Translations under genes and position numbers: made by a program
Part shown: in pieces, positions 24,776 to 33,371 of the stretch
Layout of the letters: the number at the start of each line of letters is the position of its first letter
Numbering within the stretch: the stretch's first letter is position 1
Source: Bacteroidales bacterium
GTDB taxonomy: Bacteria > Bacteroidota > Bacteroidia > Bacteroidales > F082
Length of the DNA: 64,000 nucleotides
Direction of reading: 5' to 3'
Assembly: GCA_024689285.1 (NCBI GenBank)
Contig: JAILDR010000208.1
Location: 1 to 64,000, forward strand
Notes under the pieces: generated by a model
Told to the model about the DNA's origin: nothing
What the model saw: the letters and a program-made list of their open reading frames with translations, nothing else
The model's database searches: none

Positions 24776-24795
24776 AGCTAATCAAATGTTTGTGA

Positions 24796-25107
24796 TTATC
24801 TCTTGTCGGGAATGCCGAACTTAATCCACCATGTTTGGTCGTATTTCGACTTCACAGCGTGTTTCACCTCTTTGGTGTGTTGCTTGAGGTCGTCAAGTAC
24901 GAGGTGGGCTTTTTCGCTTTTGCGGCGATACTCATCCTGAATACGATCCAATTCGGCCGACATGGCTTCCAGCCGTTTGCAGTCGTCTTCCAGTTTTTGC
25001 ATTGCGACCTCGCTGACGCCAGCGTCGCGCCCCATGCGTTGGTTACGTTTTATCCCCGAAATAATGAGCTTCGATTTCTCGAGCTGGTCTTTAAAAATTT
25101 GATACAT
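24796..25107 (-). CDS. Small coiled-coil protein of unknown function
   Basis: 103 residues, all helical in appearance, highly charged: MYQIFKDQLEKSKLIISGIK, then heptads through EDDCKRLEAMSAELDRIQDE and a tail KYDQTWWIKFGIPDKR. No signal peptide or membrane helix. I do not recognise a named family, though similar short coiled-coil proteins ending in TWWxKFGI occur in Bacteroidota. It has its own promoter (minus-strand TATTTTTG at 25166-25159) and terminator, so it is a single-gene unit converging on the methyltransferase. Confidence 0.75.
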   Translation of the reverse strand: MYQIFKDQLEKSKLIISGIKRNQRMGRDAGVSEVAMQKLEDDCKRLEAMSAELDRIQDEYRRKSEKAHLVLDDLKQHTKEVKHAVKSKYDQTWWIKFGIPDKR

Positions 25108-25355
25108 AATTTCTTATTCTTTCAAAAGTTGTTCTTGTTGGCTTTGTGATTACGGCGGCAAAAATAAGAAATTTTATCTCCTTATCAAAATCATTCTTTT
25201 CAAAAAACCGGAAATTTCAGGGTGAGGAAAATCAGCCGTGAACTCCAAACATGAGTGGGGTTGATTCCCGGAACTGTAAAAATGGTAAATTTTTATGCTT
25301 TCTGCGATTTTTTTGTTGAAAAAACAAAAAAATCTGTTCATTTCTTTTGTTTTCC

Positions 25356-25363
25356 TATCTTTG
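25356..25363 (+). promoter_or_regulatory. -7 box of the DUF1846 gene
   Basis: TATCTTTG, 27 bp before the ATG. Nothing else is recognised in the 190 bp between this box and the opposite promoter near 25160. Confidence 0.6.
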
Positions 25364-25390
25364 CACCCCGTATTCAAAAAATTAAACACT

Positions 25391-26857
25391 ATGCAATACG
25401 GGTTCGACAACGAGAAATACCTCAAAATCCAATCGGAACACATCAAAGATCGCATCGCGCAATTTGGCGACAAACTTTATCTCGAATTTGGCGGAAAGCT
25501 TTTTGATGACTATCATGCAAGCCGTGTGCTGCCAGGCTTTGAGCCAGACAGTAAATTAAAGATGCTTTTGCAGTTGGCCGACGTGGCCGAAATCATCATA
25601 GTCATCAGTGCCGTCGACATTGAGAAAAACAAAGTGAGAGGCGATCTTGGCATTACCTATGACGTCGACGTGTTGCGCCTCCGCGATGCTTTCATGGATC
25701 GTGGCTTTATGGTCAGCTCGGTGGTTATCACGCATTATAATGGTCAAGCCAGTGCCGATGCCTACCGTCACCGCCTTGAGCGTATGGGTATCAAAGTCTA
25801 CTACCATCGCATCATCGAAGGCTATCCTAACAATGTGGCGCTAATCGACTCTGACCAAGGCTTTGGGCGCAACGACTATGTGGAGACAACCCGTCCCTTG
25901 GTGGTAGTCACGGCACCGGGCCCGGGCAGCGGCAAGATGGCGGTCTGCTTGAGCCAGCTCTATATGGAAAACAAACGTGGTGTCAAGGCTGGATATGCCA
26001 AGTTTGAGACTTTCCCCATCTGGAACTTGCCCTTGAAGCATCCCGTCAATGTGGCTTACGAAGCTGCCACTGCCGATCTTAATGATGTCAATATGATTGA
26101 CCCGTTCCATCTCGAGGCATACGGTAGCACTGCTGTCAATTACAACCGTGATATTGAGATTTTCCCCGTGTTGAACGCTATCTTTGAGAGCATTTATGGT
26201 GAGAACCCCTACAAATCGCCTACGGATATGGGTGTCAATATGGCGGGTTACTGCTTGTCTGACGATGATGTGTGTTGTGAGGCTTCCAAGCAGGAAATCA
26301 TTCGACGCTATTACACGGCCCTCTGCAATCTTGCCGCAGGCAAAGGCAGCGAGAACGAGGTGAACAAGATAGCCCTGCTGATGAAGCAAGCCAAAATCAG
26401 CACGGCTGATCGTAAGACCACCCTTGCGGCTAAAGCCCGCAAAGAAGAAACGGGTAGCGACTCCGCTGCCATTGAGTTGGCTGACGGTACCATCATCACT
26501 TCAAAATCAACTCCGTTACTTGGCCCCAGCGCAGCTTTGCTGCTTAACGCCAGCAAGCATCTGGCAGGCATTGCCCACGAGGTGAAGCTCATTCCCCAGG
26601 CGATGATAGAACCCATACAAGAGACCAAGGTCAATTTATTGCATGGAGGAAACCCGCGTCTGCATACCGACGAGGTGCTTGTCGCACTCTCCATGTTGAG
26701 CCTTTGGGACGAGAACTGCAAGAAAGCCCTCGAATGCTTGCCCCAACTTGATGGCTGTCAGGTGCATTGCACGGTGATGTTGAGCGAAGTCGACCATAAG
26801 ATTTTCAAGAAACTCGGCATTGGACTTACTTGTGATCCTGTAGCTAAGAAGAAATAA
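25391..26857 (+). CDS. DUF1846 family protein
   Basis: 488 residues, cytosolic, starting MQYGFDNEKYLKIQSEHIKD, the standard start of DUF1846 proteins; the frame is open 32 codons upstream but lacks the family there. An internal TAPGPGSGKMAVCLSQLY resembles a nucleotide-binding loop, and later GVNMAGYCLSDDDV and LHGGNPRLHTDEVLVAL are family blocks. Structures exist for members, but the reaction is not established. Single-gene transcript with its own promoter; it ends 3 bp from the opposing lipoprotein gene. Confidence 0.9.
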   Translation: MQYGFDNEKYLKIQSEHIKDRIAQFGDKLYLEFGGKLFDDYHASRVLPGFEPDSKLKMLLQLADVAEIIIVISAVDIEKNKVRGDLGITYDVDVLRLRDAFMDRGFMVSSVVITHYNGQASADAYRHRLERMGIKVYYHRIIEGYPNNVALIDSDQGFGRNDYVETTRPLVVVTAPGPGSGKMAVCLSQLYMENKRGVKAGYAKFETFPIWNLPLKHPVNVAYEAATADLNDVNMIDPFHLEAYGSTAVNYNRDIEIFPVLNAIFESIYGENPYKSPTDMGVNMAGYCLSDDDVCCEASKQEIIRRYYTALCNLAAGKGSENEVNKIALLMKQAKISTADRKTTLAAKARKEETGSDSAAIELADGTIITSKSTPLLGPSAALLLNASKHLAGIAHEVKLIPQAMIEPIQETKVNLLHGGNPRLHTDEVLVALSMLSLWDENCKKALECLPQLDGCQVHCTVMLSEVDHKIFKKLGIGLTCDPVAKKK

Positions 26858-26860
26858 CAA

Positions 26861-27493
26861 TCAAAAATTCCTTACCGCCCGGACGTAGTAGACCTCCGTC
26901 TTCAGTGCTTCGCCGATGAGGAGAGTGTCTCTTTGTATCTTCCCGTAAGCTGCACTGCGTGTGCCAATTTCGGTGCTCGACCAATAGGTCTTATCCTCCA
27001 AAGTTGCACAGCCTCTTGAGGAAAGGGTTGCACTCACAGCCTCGTGGTTCAAAAGGAGGTAGCGCAGTTCGTTTTGGGCAGGTACGTACCATTGGCTGGC
27101 CCGGATGATATGATGGTCGTAATGCAATTGGCCCCAAGTGTTGCGACGATAGCTCCACTCGATAACAGGGAAATGACGGATGTCGTAGTTGGATATCAAC
27201 AGATTAGTATTGTTCCATCCTTCGTAAGGATTGGTGATGCCAGTCTCTTCGTTGATGTAAGTGTCGATGCACCAAGGCAGTTCCGTTTCTTCAAGACTCA
27301 CCATAAGTCCGTGGGCACCGCCCGAGGTGGTGAAAAACACGATGCCTTCGAGGGTGTCGTTATGAAAGTATTGTCCGATTTCATATTTTGGGTGTGAAGG
27401 TGCAGGAGCGTCTCCGCCTGATGGCTCCTGCTTGTGACAAGAGACTAAACCTAAGAGGATAGCGATGAGGATTAAGAAGGATGTCTTGTGCAT
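26861..27493 (-). CDS. Lipoprotein with DUF1566-like domain
   Basis: 210 residues with a lipoprotein signal (MHKTSFLILIAILLGLVSC, Cys19), a Pro-rich spacer, then an FGE/C-type-lectin-like domain recognised from WYVPAQNELRYLLLN, TYWSSTEIGT and the end YYVRAVRNF. This Trp-Ser-Ser-(S/T)-Glu ... Val-Arg-(A/C)-Val-Arg pattern belongs to DUF1566 and related domains of surface proteins in Bacteroidota. Ligand unknown. The frame runs 45 codons further upstream across the divergent promoter, so the later ATG is used. Confidence 0.8.
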   Translation of the reverse strand: MHKTSFLILIAILLGLVSCHKQEPSGGDAPAPSHPKYEIGQYFHNDTLEGIVFFTTSGGAHGLMVSLEETELPWCIDTYINEETGITNPYEGWNNTNLLISNYDIRHFPVIEWSYRRNTWGQLHYDHHIIRASQWYVPAQNELRYLLLNHEAVSATLSSRGCATLEDKTYWSSTEIGTRSAAYGKIQRDTLLIGEALKTEVYYVRAVRNF

Positions 27494-27511
27494 GATGATG
27501 ATTCTTTTCGG

Positions 27512-27540
27512 CAAAAGTAGAAAGATTTTCAATATCTTTG
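27512..27540. promoter_or_regulatory. Overlapping divergent promoters
   Basis: TATCTTTG on the plus strand (27533-27540) serves the YfcC transporter; TACTTTTG on the minus strand (27519-27512) serves the lipoprotein. The two -7 boxes are 13 bp apart and must share -33 space, so the genes may be regulated jointly or compete for polymerase. Confidence 0.7.
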
Positions 27541-27557
27541 CACGCAAATCTTTTCTC

Positions 27558-29171
27558 ATGAAAAAGCGCAAAGTACCGCATACCTTTGTTATTGTGTTCT
27601 TTATCATCGTCATAGCGGCGGTGCTCACCTGGATTATCCCTCCCGGGAAATATGTCGCCGAACAAGTGAACGGGGAAACGGCGATGACGTTTTATTATGC
27701 TGACCAACTGCCCGAGTCAGTTGGCGACGATGCGCTTCATGCTGAGCCGCAGACTTGGCAGGTGTTTTCGGCTTTTTACAAAGGCTTCGTCAAGCAGAGC
27801 AATATCATCGTGTTTATATTAATTATTGGTGGCGCGTTTTGGATTATGAACAAGAGCAAAGCCATCGACATGGGCATATTGTCGTTTTTGAAGTTTACCA
27901 AACGTTTGGAACGCAGTAAACTGGTACGAAAAGTGGGGGTAAACAATATCGTCATTATTTTGATTATGTTATTGTTCAGCCTTTTTGGTAGTGTGTTTGG
28001 CATGAGTGAAGAAACTATCGCCTTTGCGTTGATAATCATTCCTTTGGCGGTTTCAATGGGCTATGATAGTATTGTGGGCTTGTGCATGGTGTATGTGGCT
28101 GCGCATATTGGTTTTTCGGGTGCCATGCTTAATCCGTTCACCATCGGTATTGCTCAGGGCATTGCAGAGATACCTTTGTTCACGGGTCTCGGTTATCGTG
28201 CTGTTTGTTGGGCTGTTCTGACGGTTGTGGGCATTGTGTTCGTGCTTTGGTATGCTAATAAGGTGAAGAAAAATCCACAATCATCCCTTATGTATGAGGA
28301 CGATGCCTATTGGCGCAAGTCGGCGGAGATGAAAGAAGAGGAGATGCAGCGCTACACGCCTCGCAAGGCGTGGTGGGTGTTTGTTTTCTTGACAGCGGCT
28401 TTGATTGTGTTTTCGGTGCTTTATCCCATGACTACCTTAAAGGTTGGCAACAGCCAAACCACTTTGCCTTTGTTGCCTGTTGGAACGGTTGTGTTTGCCT
28501 TATTAGGTGTCTTTACCTTGCGAAAGACGGTGCATTATTTTGTTCTGACACTGTTGTTTGCAACGGTCTACTTCCTGATTGTGGGAGTGTTGGGATATGA
28601 GTGGTACATCATGGAGATTGCTTCGCTGTTTCTTGTGTTGGGCATTGCCAGCGGTTTGGCCGTCGACAAGAGTGCAAGTGATATTGCGAAACTGTTTCTT
28701 GAAGGTATGGGCGACATCCTTTCGGCAGCTGTCATTGTGGGCTTGGCGGGTGGTATCGTCATCGTGTTGCAGGACGGTGGCATTATTGACACTATTTTGT
28801 ATGGACTCTCCAGGTCGATGAGCAACATGGGTAAGGTTGCTTCGGCCGAAATCATGTATGGCATCCAGACATTGATTAATATCGTCATTCCCAGCGGTTC
28901 GGCCAAAGCGGCCATCACTATGCCTATTATGGCTCCGTTCAGCGACTTGATAGGCATTTCGCGTCAAGCCACTGTGGTGGCCTTCCAATTTGGCGACGGA
29001 TTCACCAATATGATTACCCCGACCAGCGGCGTATTGATGGCAGCCCTCGGTGTAGCCCGCATCCCGTGGGAGAAATGGGTGCGTTTCATTTGGAAGTTCA
29101 TCGTGTTGCTCGTCATCCTCGGAGCGATACTGCTGATTCCCACCGTGACGATGGACTTGGCCGGATTCTGA
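27558..29171 (+). CDS. YfcC family (DcuC/ArsB superfamily) transporter
   Basis: 537 residues, about 12-13 membrane helices. It begins MKKRKVPHTFVIVFFIIVIA, followed by LTWIIPPGKY, which is the standard start of YfcC-type putative basic-amino-acid or C4-dicarboxylate carriers. Other blocks: GSVFGMSEETIAFALIIIPL, GFSGAMLNPFTIGIAQGIAE and the C-terminal NIVIPSGSAKAAITMPIMAP, the family's re-entrant helix region. A long cytoplasmic loop around 240-290 is charged. In a proteolytic organism with DPP7 it could move amino acids, but the substrate cannot be read from the sequence. Confidence 0.88.
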   Translation: MKKRKVPHTFVIVFFIIVIAAVLTWIIPPGKYVAEQVNGETAMTFYYADQLPESVGDDALHAEPQTWQVFSAFYKGFVKQSNIIVFILIIGGAFWIMNKSKAIDMGILSFLKFTKRLERSKLVRKVGVNNIVIILIMLLFSLFGSVFGMSEETIAFALIIIPLAVSMGYDSIVGLCMVYVAAHIGFSGAMLNPFTIGIAQGIAEIPLFTGLGYRAVCWAVLTVVGIVFVLWYANKVKKNPQSSLMYEDDAYWRKSAEMKEEEMQRYTPRKAWWVFVFLTAALIVFSVLYPMTTLKVGNSQTTLPLLPVGTVVFALLGVFTLRKTVHYFVLTLLFATVYFLIVGVLGYEWYIMEIASLFLVLGIASGLAVDKSASDIAKLFLEGMGDILSAAVIVGLAGGIVIVLQDGGIIDTILYGLSRSMSNMGKVASAEIMYGIQTLINIVIPSGSAKAAITMPIMAPFSDLIGISRQATVVAFQFGDGFTNMITPTSGVLMAALGVARIPWEKWVRFIWKFIVLLVILGAILLIPTVTMDLAGF

Positions 29172-29241
29172 CCTCTCTCTGTGATTTTAACTGCAACAAC
29201 TGCAACAACTGCAACAAAAGCGGAAAAAACAGGAAAACACC

Positions 29242-29569
29242 TTGCCAAATCCGGATATTTTGTTTACCTTTGCAACCGCAAGCGCAAAGCCCGAATGAGG
29301 CAGGAGAATCTTTGTAACTATCTGTTTCTCTGTGTGATATAATATATAGATAGACTTGCTTACTGATTTTCCTCCATAACACACTCATTCACAATCCATT
29401 AAAGTACAAAAAACAATAGCAACGCTATACCAACGCTATGGCAACTCTATTGCATGCCTATAGGCACTCCCTGGTACCTTCGTGATACCTTCGTGGTACC
29501 TTCGTGATACCTCCCTGTTGGCAGCGTGTGGGCAGTGAGAAAACAGGGTGCGAACAGCGAGAGAAAGTT
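29242..29569 (+). other. Element A: promoter, micro-ORF and 11-bp-periodic repeat array (possible non-coding RNA)
   Basis: TTG (29242-29244) and TACCTTTG (29265-29272), spacer 20 bp, form a good promoter. A 15-codon frame follows at 29295-29342 (MRQENLCNYLFLCVI). From 29416 to 29569 the sequence can be divided without gaps into 11-bp units: ATAGCAACGCT, ATACCAACGCT, ATGGCAACTCT, ATTGCATGCCT, ATAGGCACTCC, CTGGTACCTTC, GTGATACCTTC, GTGGTACCTTC, GTGATACCTCC, CTGTTGGCAGC, GTGTGGGCAGT and three weaker ones. Element B at 46606-46878 has the same order of parts. I do not recognise the family. It fills most of the 480-bp gap between the YfcC gene and the AAA ATPase gene, towards whose 3' end it points. 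A short CTGCAACAA triplet-like repeat precedes it (29190-29218). Confidence 0.7.
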
Positions 29570-29653
29570 TATGGTTGTTTTGTTGATATTTAGGCGAAAT
29601 ACAAATGACTGCTGTTGCAGTTAAAAATTGACATCATCTCACAACCATCCACT

Positions 29654-30928
29654 TTAATTGAGAAGCCATTTCCACAAGGGCATCACTTCAATGGTTCCGA
29701 ATTCGTCTTTAATGATAGCAGTTTCGTCGAAGGTTAGAATGAGGCGACGGTTGCATGGTAGCACTTTCGGCAGTTTTTTTAGTGCGTCCACCTCACGTTC
29801 ATAAGTTGTTTCAGATTGACTGATGCTATAAGCGGCTTGGATAGCTAGTTGGTCTTCGGGAACATAGAAATCCACTTCAACTTTATCGTTATAGAAAAAC
29901 ACGCGTTCGTTATCCTGATCGTGGCCATATCTTCGTAACAGCGACAAGGCCACAAGATTTTCCAATAGGGCCGTCTCACCATTGAGAAGGAAAAGGTTGA
30001 GGATGCCGTTGTCCACGAAATAGTATTTGCATGAGGTTTCTTTTTCGGCAAATGGGGCAGAGACATTGCGTAACCGCAGGAGCAGCCATGCTGATTCGCA
30101 AAATTCAATGTATTTGCTCACCGTAGGCATTGTAATCTTGCCACTCACTGATGAAAGGATGTGGGAGAGTCGGTTGTAGGAAACTGGATCCGAAACAACT
30201 TCGGCAAGTTTTTTCAATAACAAACGCAGGGTTTGAGGATTGGAAATCTTGTTTCGACTGACGATGTCGCCAAGATAAATCTTTTGGAATGTGCTTGTCA
30301 GATAGTCCCGTTTTACGGTCAGGTTTACCGATTCAGGCAGGCCGCCCCATAAAAGGTAGTCGTTCCATTGGCGCAGTACTTTGGCTCGAGATTCGGTGGC
30401 TAACATTGCATGTTCTTCAAATGGAACATCTTTCACATGAAGATATTCTGGGAAACTATACGGATATACCTCGGTGGTCAGATAACGTCCGCCAAGGGTG
30501 CTCATGATTTCAGACGACAGCATTTTGGCGTTGCTGCCCGTTATCCACACCTTGTATTTTGCATCAGCTATCCTACGGGCGAATTTCTCCCAACCGTCGA
30601 TGTTTTGCACTTCATCCAAGAAAAGCATAGGGCGTTGGTCGTACATCTCGGCATGACATTCCAAAATCAGCTCGAAATCTTCCAAAGTGAAGCCAGCCAA
30701 ACGGTCATCCTCAAAGTTGAGATATAACATTCCAGCCCAACCAAGCCCTTCGGAAAGCATTTGCTGCATTTTCTGATAAAGCATGAAAGACTTTCCAGCC
30801 CTACGGACACCTATGAACACGCGTCTTGGAAAGTTGTCAGAGGGCAGCACTCGAGGCACTATCTGGTATTGCTCTATATCCCTTTGGTTCGATGCCAGAA
30901 TTTGTTTTAATGCGGTTTTGCTAATCAT
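29654..30928 (-). CDS. AAA family ATPase with DUF4143 domain
   Basis: 424 residues. The AAA_14 domain has Walker A GVRRAGKS, Walker B LFLDEVQ and the sensor segment ITGSNAKMLSSE, then LGGRY. The C-terminal DUF4143 part ends with VEVDFYVPEDQLAIQAAYS, where Asp and Gln-x-x-Tyr occupy positions like those of PD-(D/E)xK nucleases (inference). These proteins are very numerous in Bacteroidales and are thought to be mobile or selfish-like, but the function is unknown. A second member with about the same length lies at 60451-61707. A minus-strand TAATTTTG (30966-30959) is a likely -7 box, and TTCAAA/TTTGAA half-sites (30931-30949) lie between it and the ATG. Confidence 0.9.
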   Translation of the reverse strand: MISKTALKQILASNQRDIEQYQIVPRVLPSDNFPRRVFIGVRRAGKSFMLYQKMQQMLSEGLGWAGMLYLNFEDDRLAGFTLEDFELILECHAEMYDQRPMLFLDEVQNIDGWEKFARRIADAKYKVWITGSNAKMLSSEIMSTLGGRYLTTEVYPYSFPEYLHVKDVPFEEHAMLATESRAKVLRQWNDYLLWGGLPESVNLTVKRDYLTSTFQKIYLGDIVSRNKISNPQTLRLLLKKLAEVVSDPVSYNRLSHILSSVSGKITMPTVSKYIEFCESAWLLLRLRNVSAPFAEKETSCKYYFVDNGILNLFLLNGETALLENLVALSLLRRYGHDQDNERVFFYNDKVEVDFYVPEDQLAIQAAYSISQSETTYEREVDALKKLPKVLPCNRRLILTFDETAIIKDEFGTIEVMPLWKWLLN

Positions 30929-31085
30929 TTTTCAAATTGACATTTTGAATTATTTGTGCAAAATTACAAATTGTATTTTGAACAATAAGGTTTTTTTGAA
31001 AGATTTGTCTCTTTTTTCCAACCCGAAGGGAAAAACTGACTCACTATGTATCGTCGAATCAAAAGATTCTGAGCAATGGGTACAG

Positions 31086-31113
31086 AAAAAGGCGGCCCTC
31101 GGGTCGCCTTTTT
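31086..31113 (-). terminator. Intrinsic terminator (usable in both directions)
   Basis: AAAAAGGCG (31086-31094) pairs with CGCCTTTTT (31105-31113), with a further CCC/GGG inside. It lies downstream of the M28 peptidase gene on the minus strand, before the AAA ATPase promoter. Confidence 0.85.
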
Positions 31114-31158
31114 TCCTGGTTATCATCTATATTATATAAGAAAAAGCAAAAAAGCACC

Positions 31159-31209
31159 CCTATACTCAGCGGAATCTATCAATTTTTGCCACTTTCCGCT
31201 GAGTATAGG
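31159..31209. repeat. 16-bp perfect inverted repeat
   Basis: CCTATACTCAGCGGAA (31159-31174) and its exact complement (31194-31209) with a 19-base loop. On the minus strand it is followed by GGGGTGCTTTTTTGC, so it can work as the first of two terminators after the M28 gene; the long arms also resemble ends of a small mobile element. The 330 bp between the ATPase start and the M28 stop hold this repeat, the terminator at 31086 and nothing else recognised. Confidence 0.85.
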
Positions 31210-31258
31210 CATATTTTTCGATGTTTTTCCTGTCGACCTGTTTGTCCCTGCCGGAAAA

Positions 31259-32479
31259 TCATCTAACAACTAACCGCTTGGCCACTACTCCATTATCAGT
31301 GGTGATGTTTATCATATAAATCCCAGTGGCATAGTCGCTTGTGTTGAGAATGAAGTGATTTGAGCCATTCAAGTCAAATGCCTCAATTTGTTGCCCTAAG
31401 AAATTGCAGACTATGATGCTTCGCAAACCATCTTCGGCGAGGATAGTGACGGCATCTTTGGCCGGGTTGGGATAAAGCGCCACTTTCGTCGTTTCATTTT
31501 CAGGCACAGCGTAGTTGTTGATGCCTGCCAATGTCGCCACGAGACCCAGATTGAGTTCGGTGAAGCGTTTCGATTGCTCCAAGTTATTGACACTCAATCC
31601 TAAAACGTCGTTCCGACTATGGATGAAAGGCGAGCTGGCATTCACATCCTCAAAAGGATGCACGGCGGGGTAACCGTTGCGGTTGAAGGATGAATAGTCG
31701 CTGTCGCCCCACTCCAACCAAGCCTGACGGATGGGCATTTCAGGGAAATAAATGTGGCTGAAGTTGTACACATAGTTGGCAATAAGCGAATCCTGTGTGG
31801 TATACATCAGGTGGACGTGGATGTCGGAGCCTTCCTCAAGATAGCCGGTCATGTCAAGGTTGAAGTAGCCAACGATGTCCATACTCTGCTCGGCACATTC
31901 TTTGGCGTAGGCCGCACTTCCCAGCAGGCCAACTTCTTCGGCGCACCAATTGGCGTAGATAATGCTGCGGTCGAAACTGTATTGGCTTAAGATTCTTGCG
32001 GTTTCGAGGATGCCTGCGACTCCTGAGGCATTGTCGTCGGCACCAGGGGAGCGGATGGTGTCGGGGTCATAACCGTCATAGGCGTATGAATCATAATGGG
32101 CGCCGCAAATCACAAACTCCTCGGGGTTTTGCGTGCCCCACTGGATGGCGAGAATATTGTCGCCCGTTTCTGTGATGCTTAAGTTTTGCAACTTGAAGTC
32201 ATGTTTGATGACCGTGTCCATACCCAGGGAACCGTAGTAATCATACAACCAGTCCTGAACATCATAAATGTAGCGGCTGTCGTAGCGACGGGTCCAATAG
32301 GAACTCAAATGCGCGATTTTGGCTTCAATGCTGTCCAATGAAATCGAGTCCATCAAAGCGCGGATTTGTGGGTTTTCTTCCGTGATGACCGGATAATCAT
32401 GCTCATAGATATGCGGTGCCTGTGCCCAGCCCGCAAGACCTCCTACAAAGAATAATGCAATAAACACAAGTCTTTTCAT
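31259..32479 (-). CDS. Secreted M28 family zinc peptidase with T9SS sorting domain
   Basis: 406 residues: signal peptide (to about residue 20, GWAQA), an M28 aminopeptidase-type domain and a T9SS type A domain (ALYPNPAKDAVTIL, GIYMINITTD). All five metal ligands can be placed: GAHYDS, PGADDNASG, AEEVGLLGS (catalytic Glu followed by metal Glu), LDMTGY and FIHSRND. It therefore should be an active di-zinc exopeptidase outside the cell, feeding peptides to importers. Monocistronic, with tandem terminators after it; tsaB ends 26 bp upstream on the same strand, so tsaB readthrough is possible. Confidence 0.93.
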   Translation of the reverse strand: MKRLVFIALFFVGGLAGWAQAPHIYEHDYPVITEENPQIRALMDSISLDSIEAKIAHLSSYWTRRYDSRYIYDVQDWLYDYYGSLGMDTVIKHDFKLQNLSITETGDNILAIQWGTQNPEEFVICGAHYDSYAYDGYDPDTIRSPGADDNASGVAGILETARILSQYSFDRSIIYANWCAEEVGLLGSAAYAKECAEQSMDIVGYFNLDMTGYLEEGSDIHVHLMYTTQDSLIANYVYNFSHIYFPEMPIRQAWLEWGDSDYSSFNRNGYPAVHPFEDVNASSPFIHSRNDVLGLSVNNLEQSKRFTELNLGLVATLAGINNYAVPENETTKVALYPNPAKDAVTILAEDGLRSIIVCNFLGQQIEAFDLNGSNHFILNTSDYATGIYMINITTDNGVVAKRLVVR

Positions 32480-32505
32480 AACTTCTAACTATTAATTATC
32501 TACTC

Positions 32506-33210
32506 TCAACTCTCAACCAGCCCCTTCACATGCGGTTTGCCCGCGATGAAATCTTTCAGGTAAAACGGCTCGAAATAGGCTACGTCAACGAAATCCTTGT
32601 TCAGCAGGGCGCGTTCCGCCAAGGGGCGCATAAAGGCTGCCGAGGGCTTGAAACCGTCTATGATGCTGATATTATGTTGGTTTTCAAAAAGCTGAATCAA
32701 TTTTGGCGCTCCATCGCCGAAAAGCCATATATGATGTTCTTTCCGCAAATCGGCAAATGAATTCTCGTCGATGATTAAAGCGGCGGTGTCTTCAATTTTG
32801 TTGAGATTTGCGTCGAAAACGGCGGCGTAGACCTCCATCCTGCGGGCGTCAATCATGGGGATGAGCAGGTCGTTTTTGCTGATTTGGCTTCCCAGCTTTT
32901 CTTTCATGCCGTATGCCATAGCTTCCAAAGTGTCGACAGCCATCAGCGGAAGGTCTGCGGCATAGCAAATGCCTTTGGCTGTACTCACGCCAATGCGCAA
33001 GCCCGTGTAGGAGCCGGGACCTTTGCTTACCGCCACAGCATCGAGTTGGGGATAGTCGATACCGGCAGTGTCCATCACTTCCTTGATGAAGGTGGTGATT
33101 TTCTCCGAATGTGCGTTTTGTTTTTCGCTCTCTCGTAGGGCGAGGGTGCAGCAACTCTCGTTGAGAGCTACCGAACAGACCGATGTGGAGGTTTCCAGAC
33201 AAAGAATCAT
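32506..33210 (-). CDS. tsaB: tRNA threonylcarbamoyladenosine biosynthesis protein TsaB
   Basis: 234 residues. The ASKHA-fold start MILCLETSTSVCSVAL and the block AVAVSKGPGSYTGLRIGVSTAKG are diagnostic. TsaB pairs with TsaD in the TsaBDE complex making t6A37 in ANN-decoding tRNAs. The length equals that of typical TsaB proteins. It has a minus-strand TATTTTTG box (33239-33232) and is divergent from the methyltransferase gene. Confidence 0.95.
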   Translation of the reverse strand: MILCLETSTSVCSVALNESCCTLALRESEKQNAHSEKITTFIKEVMDTAGIDYPQLDAVAVSKGPGSYTGLRIGVSTAKGICYAADLPLMAVDTLEAMAYGMKEKLGSQISKNDLLIPMIDARRMEVYAAVFDANLNKIEDTAALIIDENSFADLRKEHHIWLFGDGAPKLIQLFENQHNISIIDGFKPSAAFMRPLAERALLNKDFVDVAYFEPFYLKDFIAGKPHVKGLVES

Positions 33211-33231
33211 GGTTTTCCGATTTTAATGTGG

Positions 33232-33279
33232 CAAAAATAGAGATTTTTGATAAATTGAAATTCTTTTTTTCTATTTTTG
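33232..33279. promoter_or_regulatory. Divergent promoters for tsaB and the adenine methyltransferase
   Basis: Minus-strand TATTTTTG at 33239-33232 (22 bp before tsaB) and plus-strand TATTTTTG at 33272-33279. The plus transcript would have a leader of about 85 bases with a small GCCC/GGGC hairpin before the methyltransferase ATG. Confidence 0.6.
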
Positions 33280-33371
33280 CAACTTAATATGCCCTATTGG
33301 GCGGATTTGTAATGTGTTATTTTTTAGTTCCTTAGTTGTCTGTAATGTGACTTGGAACGCGGAGCAGTATA

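Noticed and set aside
29416..29569. Protein-coding tandem repeat
   Set aside because: The 11-bp period shifts frame at each unit and stop codons appear in the reading frames, so only the micro-ORF before it is considered.
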